This document shows, piece by piece, positions 34,034-43,481 of a stretch of 64,000 bases of DNA. A program made the position numbers and the translations under genes. Positions within the stretch are counted from its first letter, which is position 1. Each line of letters starts with the position of its first letter. Source of the stretch: Rhodanobacter sp. (GTDB lineage Bacteria > Pseudomonadota > Gammaproteobacteria > Xanthomonadales > Rhodanobacteraceae). The notes under the pieces are model-generated. The model was given only the letters and a program-made list of their open reading frames with translations, was not told the origin of the DNA and did not search any database. The stretch spans positions 1-64,000 of the forward strand of contig JANJTA010000019.1 in assembly GCA_024711345.1 (NCBI GenBank), written 5' to 3'.

Positions 34034-36157
34034 TCAGAGTTTCACGTCCAGCTTCAGCCAGCCGGTGCGGCCCGGCTCGTTCACCCGCAGCGTGTTGACG
34101 TAGCCGACCAGCCCGGCGTTCGCCGCATTGACGTGCTCGGCGTAGGTCTTGTCGAGCAGGTTGTCGATCCCCGCGCTGAGCGTGAGCGTGCGGCTGAGCC
34201 GCCAGCCCGCGTTGAGCGAGAGCACGCCGAAGCCGGCGCCGGGCCCCAGGTCCTGGCCGACGATGTTGCCGCTGCCCGGCGCCACCCGATGCTGCGCCGC
34301 GGCCACCCGCCACAACGCGCCCGCTGACCAGATGCCGTTGTCGTAGGTGAGGCCGAAACGCGCCTCCAGCGGCGGTATCTGCGGCAGTGGCCGATGGTCG
34401 TTGCGATTCTCGCCCCAGGCCCAGGCCAGCGTGGCATCGCCCTTCCAGCGCGAGTCGAACGCGACGACCATGCCGGCCTCGGCGCCGGCGATGCGCGCCT
34501 GCACGTTGCGCGCCTGGCTGTTGCCCGCCATGCCGCGGCCGTAGTCGAGCAGGATGAAGTCGTCGACCACGCCAAGGTAGCCCGATACCCAGCCCTTCAG
34601 CCGCCTGCCGTCGTCGTACTGCAGGCCGGCGTCGAGCTGGGTGGTCTTCTCCGGCGCCAATGCGCGGAACGCGGCGACGCTCTTGTCGACGTGCCGGCCG
34701 AACAGTTCCCAGTAGTCGGGGAAGCGCTCGACGTGGCCGATGCCGGCGTAGAGCGTGGCCGGCGCGGCGACCAGCTCGCGCTCGTAGCGCACGAAGCCGG
34801 AGGGCAGGGTGGATGCGCGGCTGGCGGCGCCCTTCGCGGTGCCGCCCGTGCCCGCGGGCAAGGACAGGCTGTAACCGCGCGCCTGCGCATGGTCGACGCG
34901 CGCGCCGCCGACTACGCGCTCGCGTTCGGCCAGCGTCCAGCGCAGCTCGCCGAACGCGCCCAGCGTGCCCATGCGCGCGTCACGCAGGCGCGGTTGCGTG
35001 CGGTAGTCCGGCAGCCTGCCCCCGGCTGGGCCACCCATGCGGGCGGTGTGCGTGTTGGTGGAACCGTCGGCGCCGGCGACCAGCTCCAGCGACTCGCCCC
35101 AGGCGAAGCTGGCGGCGATGCGTCCGCCGGACGTGTGGCGAGCCACCTCGCTGGCCATCGCCATCGGCATCGTGCTGCGCGGGTCCGGACGGCGCAGGGT
35201 GTAGTTGTCCATCACGTGGTCGGCGTCGTTGTAGTAGAGCTGGGCGTCGAGCTTCTGCAGCGCGCCGCCGGCGTAGCGCCGCTCGAACTTCAGGGCCATG
35301 CTTTCGCGCAGGAACTGCACGCCGTCCATGCTGCTGAAGGCATAGGCCGCCTGGCCGTCACCCTTGCCGGCGGCGAGTTCCACGCGGGTGTCGTCGTCCG
35401 GCGTCCAGCCCAGGGTGAGGTCGGTGTTCCAGCGGTCGTAGGCGGAATGTACGCGGCGACCGTCGCCGTCCGCGTAGTCCTGGGCGTGGGTGTGGTTGGC
35501 GCTGACGCCCAGGTAGACATCCGGCGTGCCGGCGCGCAGGTCGACCCGCTGGTCGTTGCGGCCGTTCGACCCGCCCAGCAGGCTGCCCTCGAACGCATGG
35601 CCCGGTTCGACGTAGCGCTTGAAATCGCGCTCGAACAACACCGTGCCGGCGGAGTTGCCCGGACCGTACTGCACGGTCTGCGGACCCTTGATCACGGTGA
35701 CGCGGTCGTACAGCTGCGGCGAGATGTAGGCGGTGGGCGGGTCCATCCGCGACGGGCAGCCGCCGCCGATCTGGCCGCCGTCGACCAGGAGGTTCAGGCG
35801 CGAGCCGGCCATGCCGCGCAGCACCGGGTCGCCGTTGCTGCCGCCCTTGCGGATGACCGCGAAGCCGGGGATGGTCTTCAGGAAATCCGCGCCGTCGCTG
35901 GCCGGCACCGGTTGGCGCGGCGCCTTCGGGTTGGTGGTGACGGTGAGCGGACTGTCCTGCATCACCGCGGTGACCACGATGGGCGCGAACAGCTGGATGG
36001 TCGGCTCGGTGGCCGCCGCAGCCAGCGGCGGGCCCAGCAGCAGGGTGAGTCCGATCGTGCGCGCCAGGGCGCGGCGGGTGGGCAGGGGCACGGCGGTGGC
36101 GTGCGACGACGATGGCGCAGCCGCACGGGCGCGCTCGCAAAAAATACGGGCAGACAT
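34034..36157 (-). CDS. oprC: TonB-dependent copper receptor, OprC/NosA type
   Basis: Outer-membrane copper uptake or NosZ-related copper receptor. 707 residues. The signal peptide ends near PLAAAA at residue 49. The plug domain contains GGSNGDPVLRGMAGSRLNLL, then GGGCPSRMDPPTAYISPQ, the CxxxM copper motif and MDPPTAYI signature of OprC/NosA proteins. The beta-barrel ends with the TonB-type C-terminal strand TGWLKLDVKL. Copper is needed for NirK and NosZ, neither of which is in the window. It follows a DUF2946 gene on the same strand. Confidence 0.92.
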   Translation of the reverse strand: MSARIFCERARAAAPSSSHATAVPLPTRRALARTIGLTLLLGPPLAAAATEPTIQLFAPIVVTAVMQDSPLTVTTNPKAPRQPVPASDGADFLKTIPGFAVIRKGGSNGDPVLRGMAGSRLNLLVDGGQIGGGCPSRMDPPTAYISPQLYDRVTVIKGPQTVQYGPGNSAGTVLFERDFKRYVEPGHAFEGSLLGGSNGRNDQRVDLRAGTPDVYLGVSANHTHAQDYADGDGRRVHSAYDRWNTDLTLGWTPDDDTRVELAAGKGDGQAAYAFSSMDGVQFLRESMALKFERRYAGGALQKLDAQLYYNDADHVMDNYTLRRPDPRSTMPMAMASEVARHTSGGRIAASFAWGESLELVAGADGSTNTHTARMGGPAGGRLPDYRTQPRLRDARMGTLGAFGELRWTLAERERVVGGARVDHAQARGYSLSLPAGTGGTAKGAASRASTLPSGFVRYERELVAAPATLYAGIGHVERFPDYWELFGRHVDKSVAAFRALAPEKTTQLDAGLQYDDGRRLKGWVSGYLGVVDDFILLDYGRGMAGNSQARNVQARIAGAEAGMVVAFDSRWKGDATLAWAWGENRNDHRPLPQIPPLEARFGLTYDNGIWSAGALWRVAAAQHRVAPGSGNIVGQDLGPGAGFGVLSLNAGWRLSRTLTLSAGIDNLLDKTYAEHVNAANAGLVGYVNTLRVNEPGRTGWLKLDVKL

Positions 36158-36221
36158 GGCATTCCTCGATGTTCTGGCGGGGCGGCAGCGCGGGAGTGCG
36201 CTGGCCGCGGGTCAACGCAGA

Positions 36222-36671
36222 TCAGCTGGGCAGGAAGGCCGGTGGACCGCGCGGCACGGCGGTCAGGGTGGAACGTTCGGGGCCGCGGCGCGGCGCGGTG
36301 GGTACTCCCGGCTGCGGGCCGGGCCGCGGCGACAGGCCCGGCAGCCAGGCGATGACGAGCAGCAACGGGCTGTGGCCGAGCAGGCCGCAGTAGCCACACT
36401 GATCCATCGACATGCCGTCGTGGTCGACGTGCGCGTCGTCGGACGGCTGCGCAGCGGCATCCGCAGCGGGCATCGGCATCGCCATGTGCATGGCGTGCGT
36501 CGCGTCGCGCGCGTCGTCGGCGGCGATGCCGGCCAGGGTGCGCGAAACCACCGGCGCGACGATGGTCAGGCCGAGCGCGACCGCGGCCAGCCAGGCGAAA
36601 ACAACGCGGATTCTACGCACCTGGCGCAAGGGTTTTCCCCGCAGCCCGACGATGGGCTTCGACCGGCGCAT
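36222..36671 (-). CDS. DUF2946 family protein
   Basis: 149 residues with an N-terminal hydrophobic segment (residues 18-40). A His/Met-rich middle (HAMHMAMPMP ... HVDHDGMSMD) is followed by the family signature QCGYCGLLGHSPLLL. Such proteins commonly accompany TonB copper receptors and are thought to bind copper in the periplasm. ATG 36671 was chosen to give an Arg-rich n-region before the hydrophobic segment. It starts the transcript into the copper receptor 64 bp downstream. Confidence 0.8.
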   Translation of the reverse strand: MRRSKPIVGLRGKPLRQVRRIRVVFAWLAAVALGLTIVAPVVSRTLAGIAADDARDATHAMHMAMPMPAADAAAQPSDDAHVDHDGMSMDQCGYCGLLGHSPLLLVIAWLPGLSPRPGPQPGVPTAPRRGPERSTLTAVPRGPPAFLPS

Positions 36672-36757
36672 GCTGCCATGTGATGCCGCGCAAGGCCTTG
36701 TGGCATGGCGCCGCAGCGGCGGCCGGATGTCCGCGGCCACGCCGCGTGCGGAGAGGT

Positions 36758-37573
36758 TCAGGCGGCCGCGTCAGGCGACGCCGGGATCGCCAGGCTGTCG
36801 TCGTTGGCGTCGGCCAGCAGCTGCCGGTGCACGCGTTCGAGTTCCGCCAGCAACTGCGCGCGTGCCTCGGCGGCGAACGGGTTCTCGCGCTGGATCGCCG
36901 CGAACAGGTGACCGGCGTCGCCGCGCACCGCCGCCAGCATGTGCCGCATGCCCTGGAACGAGGGCGGCGCCAGCGCCGTGGCGTCGTCCACGCCAAGCTC
37001 GATCAGGCCCTTGGCGACGAAGAACGCCAGCGCGTGGGTCCTCGCCATGGCGCGGTCGTGCGCTTGCGGATCCTGCTCGATCACCTCGCAACCGAGTCCG
37101 GCGAACAGCGCGCGGACGCGGGCGGCGGCCGCGGGGTGAGCCGCGGCGGGGCAGAGCACGGCGCGCAGCGGGCGTTCGCCGCGGGCCAGGCTGAGCGGGC
37201 CGAACAGCGGATGCGTGCCGGCATGGGCGATCTGCGCGCCGAGCAGTTCGTCCATCGTGGCGCAGGGATGCATCTTCACGCTGCCCACGTCGAGCACGGT
37301 GTGGTCGCCGTGCAGGTGCGGGCGCAGCGCGAGCAGCGACTCGCGCAGCCGCGGCACCGGCATCGCCAGCACCACCCACGGCGCGGCCTCGACCGCCGCC
37401 GCCATCGAGGGGGCGGCGAGCGCCACGGGAATCTCCGCACCGGGGTCCCACGCACGCACGCGATGTCCCGCCTGCAGCAGCAGTTCGGCGAAAGCCCGGC
37501 CGAAGCGGCCGTAGCCGAGCACCGCAAAGCTCAAGGCGTTGGGGCCGGGCTCGCGCGGTCCGCCGCCGCTCAT
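36758..37573 (-). CDS. Prephenate/arogenate dehydrogenase-like (TyrA family)
   Basis: 271 residues. The Rossmann motif FAVLGYGRFGRAFAELLLQ is near residue 16. The TyrA substrate loop THPLFGPLS, with its conserved His, is near residue 115; DVGSVKMHP matches the DxxSxK region. The C-terminal helical domain fits the family. No chorismate mutase or ACT domain. It overlaps the upstream PLP enzyme gene by ATGA and ends a four-gene translationally coupled operon, so a specialised pathway is likelier than housekeeping tyrosine synthesis. Exact substrate unknown. Confidence 0.8.
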   Translation of the reverse strand: MSGGGPREPGPNALSFAVLGYGRFGRAFAELLLQAGHRVRAWDPGAEIPVALAAPSMAAAVEAAPWVVLAMPVPRLRESLLALRPHLHGDHTVLDVGSVKMHPCATMDELLGAQIAHAGTHPLFGPLSLARGERPLRAVLCPAAAHPAAAARVRALFAGLGCEVIEQDPQAHDRAMARTHALAFFVAKGLIELGVDDATALAPPSFQGMRHMLAAVRGDAGHLFAAIQRENPFAAEARAQLLAELERVHRQLLADANDDSLAIPASPDAAA

Positions 37574-38694
37574 GCCGCGAGCGGCGGGCGGCCGCTGGCC
37601 AGGCTGGTGCGCAACGTGGCCAGCCACGGTGCCAGGTCGATGTCGTGGGCGGCCAGCCACGCCGGATCGAACAGGGTCTGCGCGTAGCGCTCGCCGCGGT
37701 CGCACAGCAGGCTGACGATGCTGCCGCGCTCGCCGCGCGCGCGCATGGAGGCGGCCAGCTGCAGGCAGGCCACCAGGTTGGTGCCGGACGAGCCGCCGTA
37801 ACGGTTGCCGAACAGCTCCTGCAGCAGCCAGGCGCCGGCGATCGAGGCGGCGTCGGGGACTTCGGTCACGCGGTCGACCACCTCGAAGATGAAGCCCGGC
37901 TCCACGCGCGGCCGGCCGATGCCCTCGATCAGGGTGGGCTGGCTGGCCACCGCCCGCGCGTCGCGGTTGCGCCAGCCGTGCACGTAGGCGCTGCCGGCCG
38001 GTTCGGCCACGCACAGCTGCGTATGCAGGCGGCGGTAACGCAGGTAGCGGCCGATGGTGGCCGAGGTGCCGCCGGTGCCGGCGCCGCAGACGATCCAGGC
38101 CGGCTCGGGCTCGGCTTCCAGCACCAGCTGGCCGATGATCGACTCGGCGATGTTGTTGTTGCCGCGCCAGTCGGTGGCGCGCTCGGCCAGGCCGAACTGG
38201 TCCAGGTGGCAGGCGCCGCGCGCCGCGTGCTCGGCGGCGCGCGCATGCACCTGGGCGGGATCCTCGACCAGGTCGCACTCGCCGCCCAGCGCCTGCACGT
38301 CGCGGATCTTGCCCGGCGCGGTGCAGGCCGGCATCACCGCGATGAACGGCAGGCCGAGCAGGCGCGCGAACCACGCCTCGGAGATCGCCGTGCTGCCGGA
38401 GGAGGCGTCCACCACGGTCTGGCCGCCGCGCAGGCGGCCGTTGCACAGCGCATACAGGAACAGCGAGCGGGCCAGACGATGCTTCAGGCTGCCGCTGGGG
38501 TGCGCGGCCTCGTCCTTGAAGTAGAAGTCGATGCCGTGGAAGCCGGGGAAGTTCAGCTTGAGCAGATGGGTGTCGGCCGAGCGCGCCGCCTCCTGGGCCA
38601 GCTTGGCCAGCGCGGTGTGCACCCAGCGCTGGTCGCTTTCGCGTTGCGGGTTGACCAGTCGCAGGACGCTGTCCATCGGAGGCTCCGTGATCAT
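37570..38694 (-). CDS. PLP-dependent cysteine-synthase-like enzyme
   Basis: 374 residues, fold-type II PLP enzyme of the CysK/CBS superfamily. The PLP lysine lies in HPSGSLKHRLARSLF (near residue 71), with the substrate loop DASSGSTAIS and the phosphate-binding GAGTGGTSATIG; GGSSGTNL is the C-terminal PLP motif. It differs from CysK by an N-terminal extension of about 40 residues and lacks CBS repeats. Its start overlaps the decarboxylase stop. It probably catalyses a beta-replacement or elimination on a serine-type substrate; the real substrate is unknown. ATG 38676 is a possible later start. Confidence 0.8.
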   Translation of the reverse strand: MITEPPMDSVLRLVNPQRESDQRWVHTALAKLAQEAARSADTHLLKLNFPGFHGIDFYFKDEAAHPSGSLKHRLARSLFLYALCNGRLRGGQTVVDASSGSTAISEAWFARLLGLPFIAVMPACTAPGKIRDVQALGGECDLVEDPAQVHARAAEHAARGACHLDQFGLAERATDWRGNNNIAESIIGQLVLEAEPEPAWIVCGAGTGGTSATIGRYLRYRRLHTQLCVAEPAGSAYVHGWRNRDARAVASQPTLIEGIGRPRVEPGFIFEVVDRVTEVPDAASIAGAWLLQELFGNRYGGSSGTNLVACLQLAASMRARGERGSIVSLLCDRGERYAQTLFDPAWLAAHDIDLAPWLATLRTSLASGRPPLAA

Positions 38695-40646
38695 GGGTGG
38701 GACTCCGCGCCGGCGTGCAACGCGTGCACGCGCCGGGCGAGGAAATCGAAGTAGCGGTCGATGTAGCTGATGCCGTTCTCGTGGTCGATCAGGTACGGGT
38801 TCATCAGCGTGTGGCGCAGGATCAGCAGGCGGTCCTCGTCCGGGCCGAGGCTGGCCGGGTCCAGCCCCAGCGCGGCGAAGATGCGCGCGGTCTGCGCCGG
38901 GCCCAGCATGTCCGGGCGCAGGCTGGTCACCGAGCCGAAGAACTCCTTCGTCTGCAGCGGCTGGTGCGGGTCGCAGCGCAGCTCGTCGTGCAACGCGCGC
39001 ACGAAGGCGTTCGCCGCGGCCACCGAGGTGTTGCCGCAGGGGTTGAGCGCGAGGCAGACCAGGTTGCTGTCCGGCGCGAACGGCACCAGCGCATGGACGT
39101 CGTCGGCCAGCTCCAGCGCGAAGCGCTGCGCGCGCGCGTGGAAGCTCTCCGCCGCGCGCACGGTGGCGCGCGGCAGGGCGCCGAAGTGGGCGTGGTCCAG
39201 CGGCAGGACCTTGTGCGTGACATAAACCGCGGCTGCCGCCGCGCCGGATTTCGAGCCTTCCGGAATGAACTGGCCCAGGCTGCGGTACCGCGCGAGATAA
39301 CCGGCGGGCGTGGCGGCGTGGAACACGTAGTCGGCACGCTCGGCCAGCAGCGCCATCGCGCGGTGGTCGCGGCAGACGAAGGCGCCCGAGCCGTAGGGCA
39401 GGTAGCCGAGCTTGTGCGGGTCGACGGTGACCGAGTCGGTCTCGCCGAGCGCGGCGAACGCCGCATGCACCGCCGGGGTGGGGAACTGCACGTAGTCGGC
39501 CGCCACTTCCTCGCGCGTGCGCAGCGAGCCGTCCTCGTGGCGGAACAGCGTGGCCAGGTAGCCGCCCCAGGCGGCGTCCACGTGCACGGCGAAATCCAGT
39601 CCGCGTGCGCGCGAGGCCTGCCGCGCGGCGAGCACGGCGTCGATCGGGTCGATGGTGCCGTACTCGGTGCCGCCGAGCACGGCCACGCACATCAGCACGG
39701 GCTGGCGCTCGCGCGCGCAGTGCTCCAGCGTGGCGCACAGCGCGGCGCCGTCCAGCCGCATGCCGGCGGTGGGCAGCAGCTCCAGCTGGTCGCGGCCCAG
39801 GCCGAGCAGTTTCAGTCCCTTGCTCCACGAGTAGTGCGCGGTGACCGGCGCCAGCACCAGCGGCACGCGCAGCTGCGGGTGCGCGGCGAAGAAGCCGGCC
39901 AGGCCGCGCTGCTCGATGCGTTCGTGCTCCACCCGCTGCAGCCAGTGCGTGCGCTGCGCCGGCGCCTGCGTACCCAGCCACTGCTGCCAGGCCTGCAGCA
40001 GCGTGATGGCGTCGGCCGTGGAAAGATTGAACGCGCTCCAGTCGTCTGGCGGCAGCGTCAGTTCCGGTGCGCCGGCGGCGCGCAGCGCCACCGGAAACGC
40101 CTTCAGCGCCAGCGCCAGGCGCAGCGCCTGGTAGTTGGCCAGGGTGCCGCCGGAGGTGAGATGGCCGAACGCGCAGGCGTCCTGCGCCGGGTCATGCGGA
40201 TAGCCGAGCATGCGCGCCAGCTGCAGGCCGGCCTGCACTTCCAGGTCCACGGTGACCGGTGCGGCGTCCTCGCTGACGTTGTTGGGGTTGTACGGCAGGG
40301 TGAGCATCTGCGCGGCCAGTCCCGGCAGCAGCAGGTCGGAGGCCATGTGGCCGATGTAGCGCGGGCTGTGGAACGGCACCGATTTCTTCAGCGCGGCGGA
40401 GAGCTGGTGCAGCTCGCGGCGCATGCGCGATTCGAAGGCGAGGTAGTCCGGATGATGCGCGGCGGCGGTGGCGATCGCCGGCGGATCCTCCGGGTGGAAA
40501 TTGCGCCGCCAGTAGACGTGGTCGCGCAGGAACTCCACCAGCAGTTTTTCCAGCAGCGTGTCGTTCTCGCCGTAGGGGCCGAGGAAGCAGGCGTCCAGCG
40601 TGTGGTCGCGCGGCTCGGCCTGGTCGAACGGTTGCGCGGCGCTCAT
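38691..40646 (-). CDS. PLP-dependent amino-acid decarboxylase (group II)
   Basis: 651 residues, longer than usual for this family (about 470-550). The PLP lysine is in TVDPHKLGYLPYGSGAF, with the AFGHLTSGGTLANYQALR substrate/PLP phosphate region and HVDAAWGGY carrying the ring-stacking and Asp residues. LPYNPNNVSEDAAP near residue 120 is typical of glutamate/aromatic decarboxylase relatives. The substrate could be an aromatic or acidic amino acid. Translationally coupled to a CysK-like and a TyrA-like gene; together they look like a small-molecule pathway. Confidence 0.85.
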   Translation of the reverse strand: MSAAQPFDQAEPRDHTLDACFLGPYGENDTLLEKLLVEFLRDHVYWRRNFHPEDPPAIATAAAHHPDYLAFESRMRRELHQLSAALKKSVPFHSPRYIGHMASDLLLPGLAAQMLTLPYNPNNVSEDAAPVTVDLEVQAGLQLARMLGYPHDPAQDACAFGHLTSGGTLANYQALRLALALKAFPVALRAAGAPELTLPPDDWSAFNLSTADAITLLQAWQQWLGTQAPAQRTHWLQRVEHERIEQRGLAGFFAAHPQLRVPLVLAPVTAHYSWSKGLKLLGLGRDQLELLPTAGMRLDGAALCATLEHCARERQPVLMCVAVLGGTEYGTIDPIDAVLAARQASRARGLDFAVHVDAAWGGYLATLFRHEDGSLRTREEVAADYVQFPTPAVHAAFAALGETDSVTVDPHKLGYLPYGSGAFVCRDHRAMALLAERADYVFHAATPAGYLARYRSLGQFIPEGSKSGAAAAAVYVTHKVLPLDHAHFGALPRATVRAAESFHARAQRFALELADDVHALVPFAPDSNLVCLALNPCGNTSVAAANAFVRALHDELRCDPHQPLQTKEFFGSVTSLRPDMLGPAQTARIFAALGLDPASLGPDEDRLLILRHTLMNPYLIDHENGISYIDRYFDFLARRVHALHAGAESHP

Positions 40647-41047
40647 GCCAGCCACCCGTGCAGCCAGCCCAGCGGGTGATGCATGCGCGCCACGCCCAGC
40701 ATGTAGACGTAGGTGGTCAGCGCGGCCACGTAGAAGGCCAGCCGCGCGCGCGGCGTGCGCGCCCGTTTCAGCGCCAGCATGGCGAGCACGATGTAGGCCA
40801 CCAGCAGCACCAGCTTGGTGGTCAGCCAGCCGTTGGCGAACAGCGCGTGGGGCAGGATGCTCAGCAGCATCAGCGCGGCGGTGAGCAAGGTGGTGTCGAT
40901 CGCGTAGCTGAGCCAGCGCACCGGTTCCCACTGCGCGGCGCCGGCATGGCCGACCTGCACCAGCAGGCCGCGCAGGGCGAACAGCGCGCCGCTGGCCAGC
41001 ACGCAGGCGATGTGCACCCATTTGATCTGCGGATAGAACTCGAGCAT
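40643..41047 (-). CDS. SirB family membrane protein
   Basis: 134 residues, four hydrophobic helices. WVHIACVLASGALFALRG, SYAIDTTLLTAALML and TKLVLLVAYIVLAMLALKRA are the SirB2 pattern; a conserved His sits in helix 1. Function unknown. It overlaps the decarboxylase start (ATGA) and is the first gene after norZ, separated from it by a hairpin terminator at 41081. Read-through from norZ or a weak local promoter must supply it; none is evident. Confidence 0.8.
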   Translation of the reverse strand: MLEFYPQIKWVHIACVLASGALFALRGLLVQVGHAGAAQWEPVRWLSYAIDTTLLTAALMLLSILPHALFANGWLTTKLVLLVAYIVLAMLALKRARTPRARLAFYVAALTTYVYMLGVARMHHPLGWLHGWLA

Positions 41048-41080
41048 GCGGGACTCGGGACTTGGGACTCGGCAAAAGCA

Positions 41081-41108
41081 TCAGGGCGCGCCGTGCGGCA
41101 CGCCCTGA
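41081..41108 (-). terminator. Rho-independent-like terminator of norZ
   Basis: TCAGGGCG-C-GCCG pairs with CGGC-A-CGCCCTGA (one C/A mismatch) around a TG loop. Reading the minus strand, the stem is followed within 5 nt by CTTTTG. It lies 23 bp after the norZ stop. Confidence 0.65.
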
Positions 41109-41130
41109 CGTACGTCATGTGCGCGAAGGA

Positions 41131-43413
41131 TCACGCGCTTTCGGGCACGCCCTGCGGCAGCGGCGCGCTGGCGGTCCGGCGCTTCGGCCACAGCCACAGC
41201 GCGGCGACGAACACCGCGATCAGCAGGGCGCCGACGGCGAACAGGGTGTCGCCCGGCACGCGCATCCACACCAGCATGTGGATCAGCGGGCGGTCCATGA
41301 ACTCGGCCGAGCGGGCGAACCAGTAGCCGTGTTCCAGCACCGCCTTCAGCTGCAGGATGCCCAGCGGCAGCAGGGTCAGCACGGCCATCAGCGACAGGCC
41401 GATGTTGAGGCACCAGAACGAGCCCTTCAGCCAGCCTTCGCGCCACTGCGCCTGCGGCTTGATGCCGCGCAGGCAGAACAGCATCAGGCCCAGGCCGAGC
41501 ATGCCGTACACGCCGAACAGCGCGGTGTGGCCATGCGTGGCGGTGAGGTTCAGGCCCTGCATGTAGTACAGCGCGATCGGGGTGTTGACCAGGAAGCCGA
41601 GCAGGCCCGCCCCGATCAGGTTCCAGAAGCTCACCGCCACGAAGAACATGATCGGCCAGCGGTAGCGTGCCATCCACGGCGCGGCGTGCTGCTTCTTCCA
41701 GGTGTCGTGGGCTTCCAGCCCGATCAGCGCCAGCGGCACCACTTCCAGCGCCGAGAAGCTGGCGCCCAGCGCGATCACCGCCGTGGTGGTGCCGCTGAAG
41801 TACAGGTGGTGCAGCGTGCCCAGCACGCCGCCGGCCATGAACACGATGGTGGCGAACAGCACGTTGTTGGTGGCGCTGCCCACGCGCAGCAGGCCCAGCT
41901 TGACGAACAGGTAGCTGATCACCGCGGTGGCGAACACCTCGAAGAAGCCTTCCACCCACAGGTGCACCACCCACCAGCGCCAGTACTCGACCATCGCGAT
42001 GTGGGTGTGCTCGCCCCACATCAGGCCGGCGCCGTAGAGCAGGCCGATCGCCACGGTGGAGAGGAACAGCAGGCCCACGATCGAGGCGCCTTCCTTGCCG
42101 CCGCGCATCGCCGGCCACAGCGCGCGGCCGACCAGGAACAGCCACAGCATCAGCCCGATGAACAGGAAGATCTGCCAGAAGCGGCCGAGGTCGGTGTACT
42201 CCCAGCCCTGGTGGCCGAACCAGAAGTTGTACTGCAGGCCCATCTTGTCCATCACCGCGAACCACTGGCCGGCGAACGAGCCGACCACGATGACCAGCAG
42301 GCAGACCCACAGGAAGTTCACGCCGAGCCGCTGGAACTTCGGCTCATGGCCGGAGATCAGCGGCGCGATGTACAGCCCGGTGGCCAGCCATGCGGTGGCG
42401 ATCCACAGCACCGCCAACTCGGTGTGCCAGGTGCGGGTGAGGCTGTACGGCAGGTAGTTGGCCAGCGCAAAACCATAGGCCTGCTGGCCCTCCACCTGGT
42501 AGTGCGCGGTGGTGGCGCCCAGCAGGATCTGCGCCAGGAACAGCGCCAGCACGGTCCAGAAGTACTTGCCGGTGGCCTTCATCGACGGCGTCGGCTTCAG
42601 CTCGGTGAGCGGGTCGCGCGAGGGGATCGGCGGCAGCGGCTCGTGGCTCGTCTGGCGCGCATGGTGCCAGCCGAGCAGGCCGATGCCAAGGATCAGGAAC
42701 AGCACGCTGAACACCGACCACATGAAGCTGGCCGGCGTGGCGGTGTTGCCCACGGTGGTGTCGTAGGGCCAGTTCTGGGTATAGCTGATGGTGCTGTCCG
42801 GCCGCTCGGCGGCGGCGGCCCAGGCGGTCCACCAGAAGAACGCGGTGACCACGCGGCGATGTTCCATCTCGGCGATGGTGTTCTCGCGCATCGCGTAGCC
42901 TTCACGCAGCTTGGCGGTGGCCGGGTCGTTGCTGAACAGGCTCATGTAGTGCGCGGCCACCACTTCCATCGCCTGCGCGCGCAGCGGCGAGACGGTGATG
43001 GTGTCCCTGGCGGCGTCGTAGGTGTTGTGGCGCAGCTCGGGCTGGATGCGCGCCTTCAGCGCGGCCTGGCGCTCGGCGTCGAGCGCGTCGAACGAGGCGG
43101 CGCCTTCGTCGCGCGCCAGCAGCTCCAGCATGGCGACCGCTTCGCGGTGCAGCCAGTCGGCGCTCCAGTCCGGCGCCAGCAGCGCGCCGTGGCCCCAGAT
43201 CGAACCGAGCTGCTGGCCGCCGATGCTCTGCCACACCTGGCGGCCTTCCTCCATGTCGGCGCGCGTGTACAAGGTGCGGCCATCGCTGCTGACCACCGCC
43301 GAGGGCAGCGGCGGCGCCTGCTGGTGGACCTCGTTGCCGACCCACAGCAACACGGCGAAGGAGGCTACCAGCAAGGCGGCGAGGCCTAGCCAGAGTTTTC
43401 GGGTGGTACTCAT
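41131..43413 (-). CDS. norZ: Quinol-dependent nitric oxide reductase
   Basis: Single-subunit qNOR reducing NO to N2O with electrons from quinol. 760 residues. An N-terminal NorC-like, heme-free extension (residues 1-240) is followed by the NorB-like core of about 12 helices. FeB ligands and the extra Glu are in VVHLWVEGFFEV; the paired His are in GTLHHLYFSG; heme ligands are in ATHGHTALFGVYG. WQSIGGQQLGSIWGHGALLAPDWSADW in outline is typical qNOR. Headed by an FNR-type box and followed by a terminator. A second NOR is encoded at 48974-51881. Confidence 0.97.
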   Translation of the reverse strand: MSTTRKLWLGLAALLVASFAVLLWVGNEVHQQAPPLPSAVVSSDGRTLYTRADMEEGRQVWQSIGGQQLGSIWGHGALLAPDWSADWLHREAVAMLELLARDEGAASFDALDAERQAALKARIQPELRHNTYDAARDTITVSPLRAQAMEVVAAHYMSLFSNDPATAKLREGYAMRENTIAEMEHRRVVTAFFWWTAWAAAAERPDSTISYTQNWPYDTTVGNTATPASFMWSVFSVLFLILGIGLLGWHHARQTSHEPLPPIPSRDPLTELKPTPSMKATGKYFWTVLALFLAQILLGATTAHYQVEGQQAYGFALANYLPYSLTRTWHTELAVLWIATAWLATGLYIAPLISGHEPKFQRLGVNFLWVCLLVIVVGSFAGQWFAVMDKMGLQYNFWFGHQGWEYTDLGRFWQIFLFIGLMLWLFLVGRALWPAMRGGKEGASIVGLLFLSTVAIGLLYGAGLMWGEHTHIAMVEYWRWWVVHLWVEGFFEVFATAVISYLFVKLGLLRVGSATNNVLFATIVFMAGGVLGTLHHLYFSGTTTAVIALGASFSALEVVPLALIGLEAHDTWKKQHAAPWMARYRWPIMFFVAVSFWNLIGAGLLGFLVNTPIALYYMQGLNLTATHGHTALFGVYGMLGLGLMLFCLRGIKPQAQWREGWLKGSFWCLNIGLSLMAVLTLLPLGILQLKAVLEHGYWFARSAEFMDRPLIHMLVWMRVPGDTLFAVGALLIAVFVAALWLWPKRRTASAPLPQGVPESA

Positions 43414-43439
43414 TGCGCGTCTCCCTGAAAGGTGCGCGC

Positions 43440-43481
43440 ATGCTCGGCGAGGCGGTGTCCGTTGCTCTTGATGCAGGTCAG
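43440..43481 (-). promoter_or_regulatory. FNR-type box between norZ and the DUF2238 gene
   Basis: TTGAT-GCAG-GTCAG at 43468-43481, one mismatch. For norZ the -10 position (43445-43440) reads GAGCAT on the minus strand, a moderate match, with a start near 43433, 20 nt before the ATG. On the plus side no good -10 is seen at the matching distance, although the box is also positioned to affect the DUF2238 gene. Confidence 0.6.

Noticed and set aside
36205..36225. GTCAACGCAGATCAG near the start of the copper receptor, considered as an FNR box
   Set aside because: The half-sites face the wrong way and the left arm is missing; nothing resembles a class II promoter.
41104..41116. TGACGTACGTCA palindrome after norZ, considered as an FNR box for the SirB operon
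   Set aside because: The arms read CTGAC and GTCAT, lacking the TTGA/TCAA core, it partly overlaps the norZ terminator stem, and no -10 is found at the right distance.
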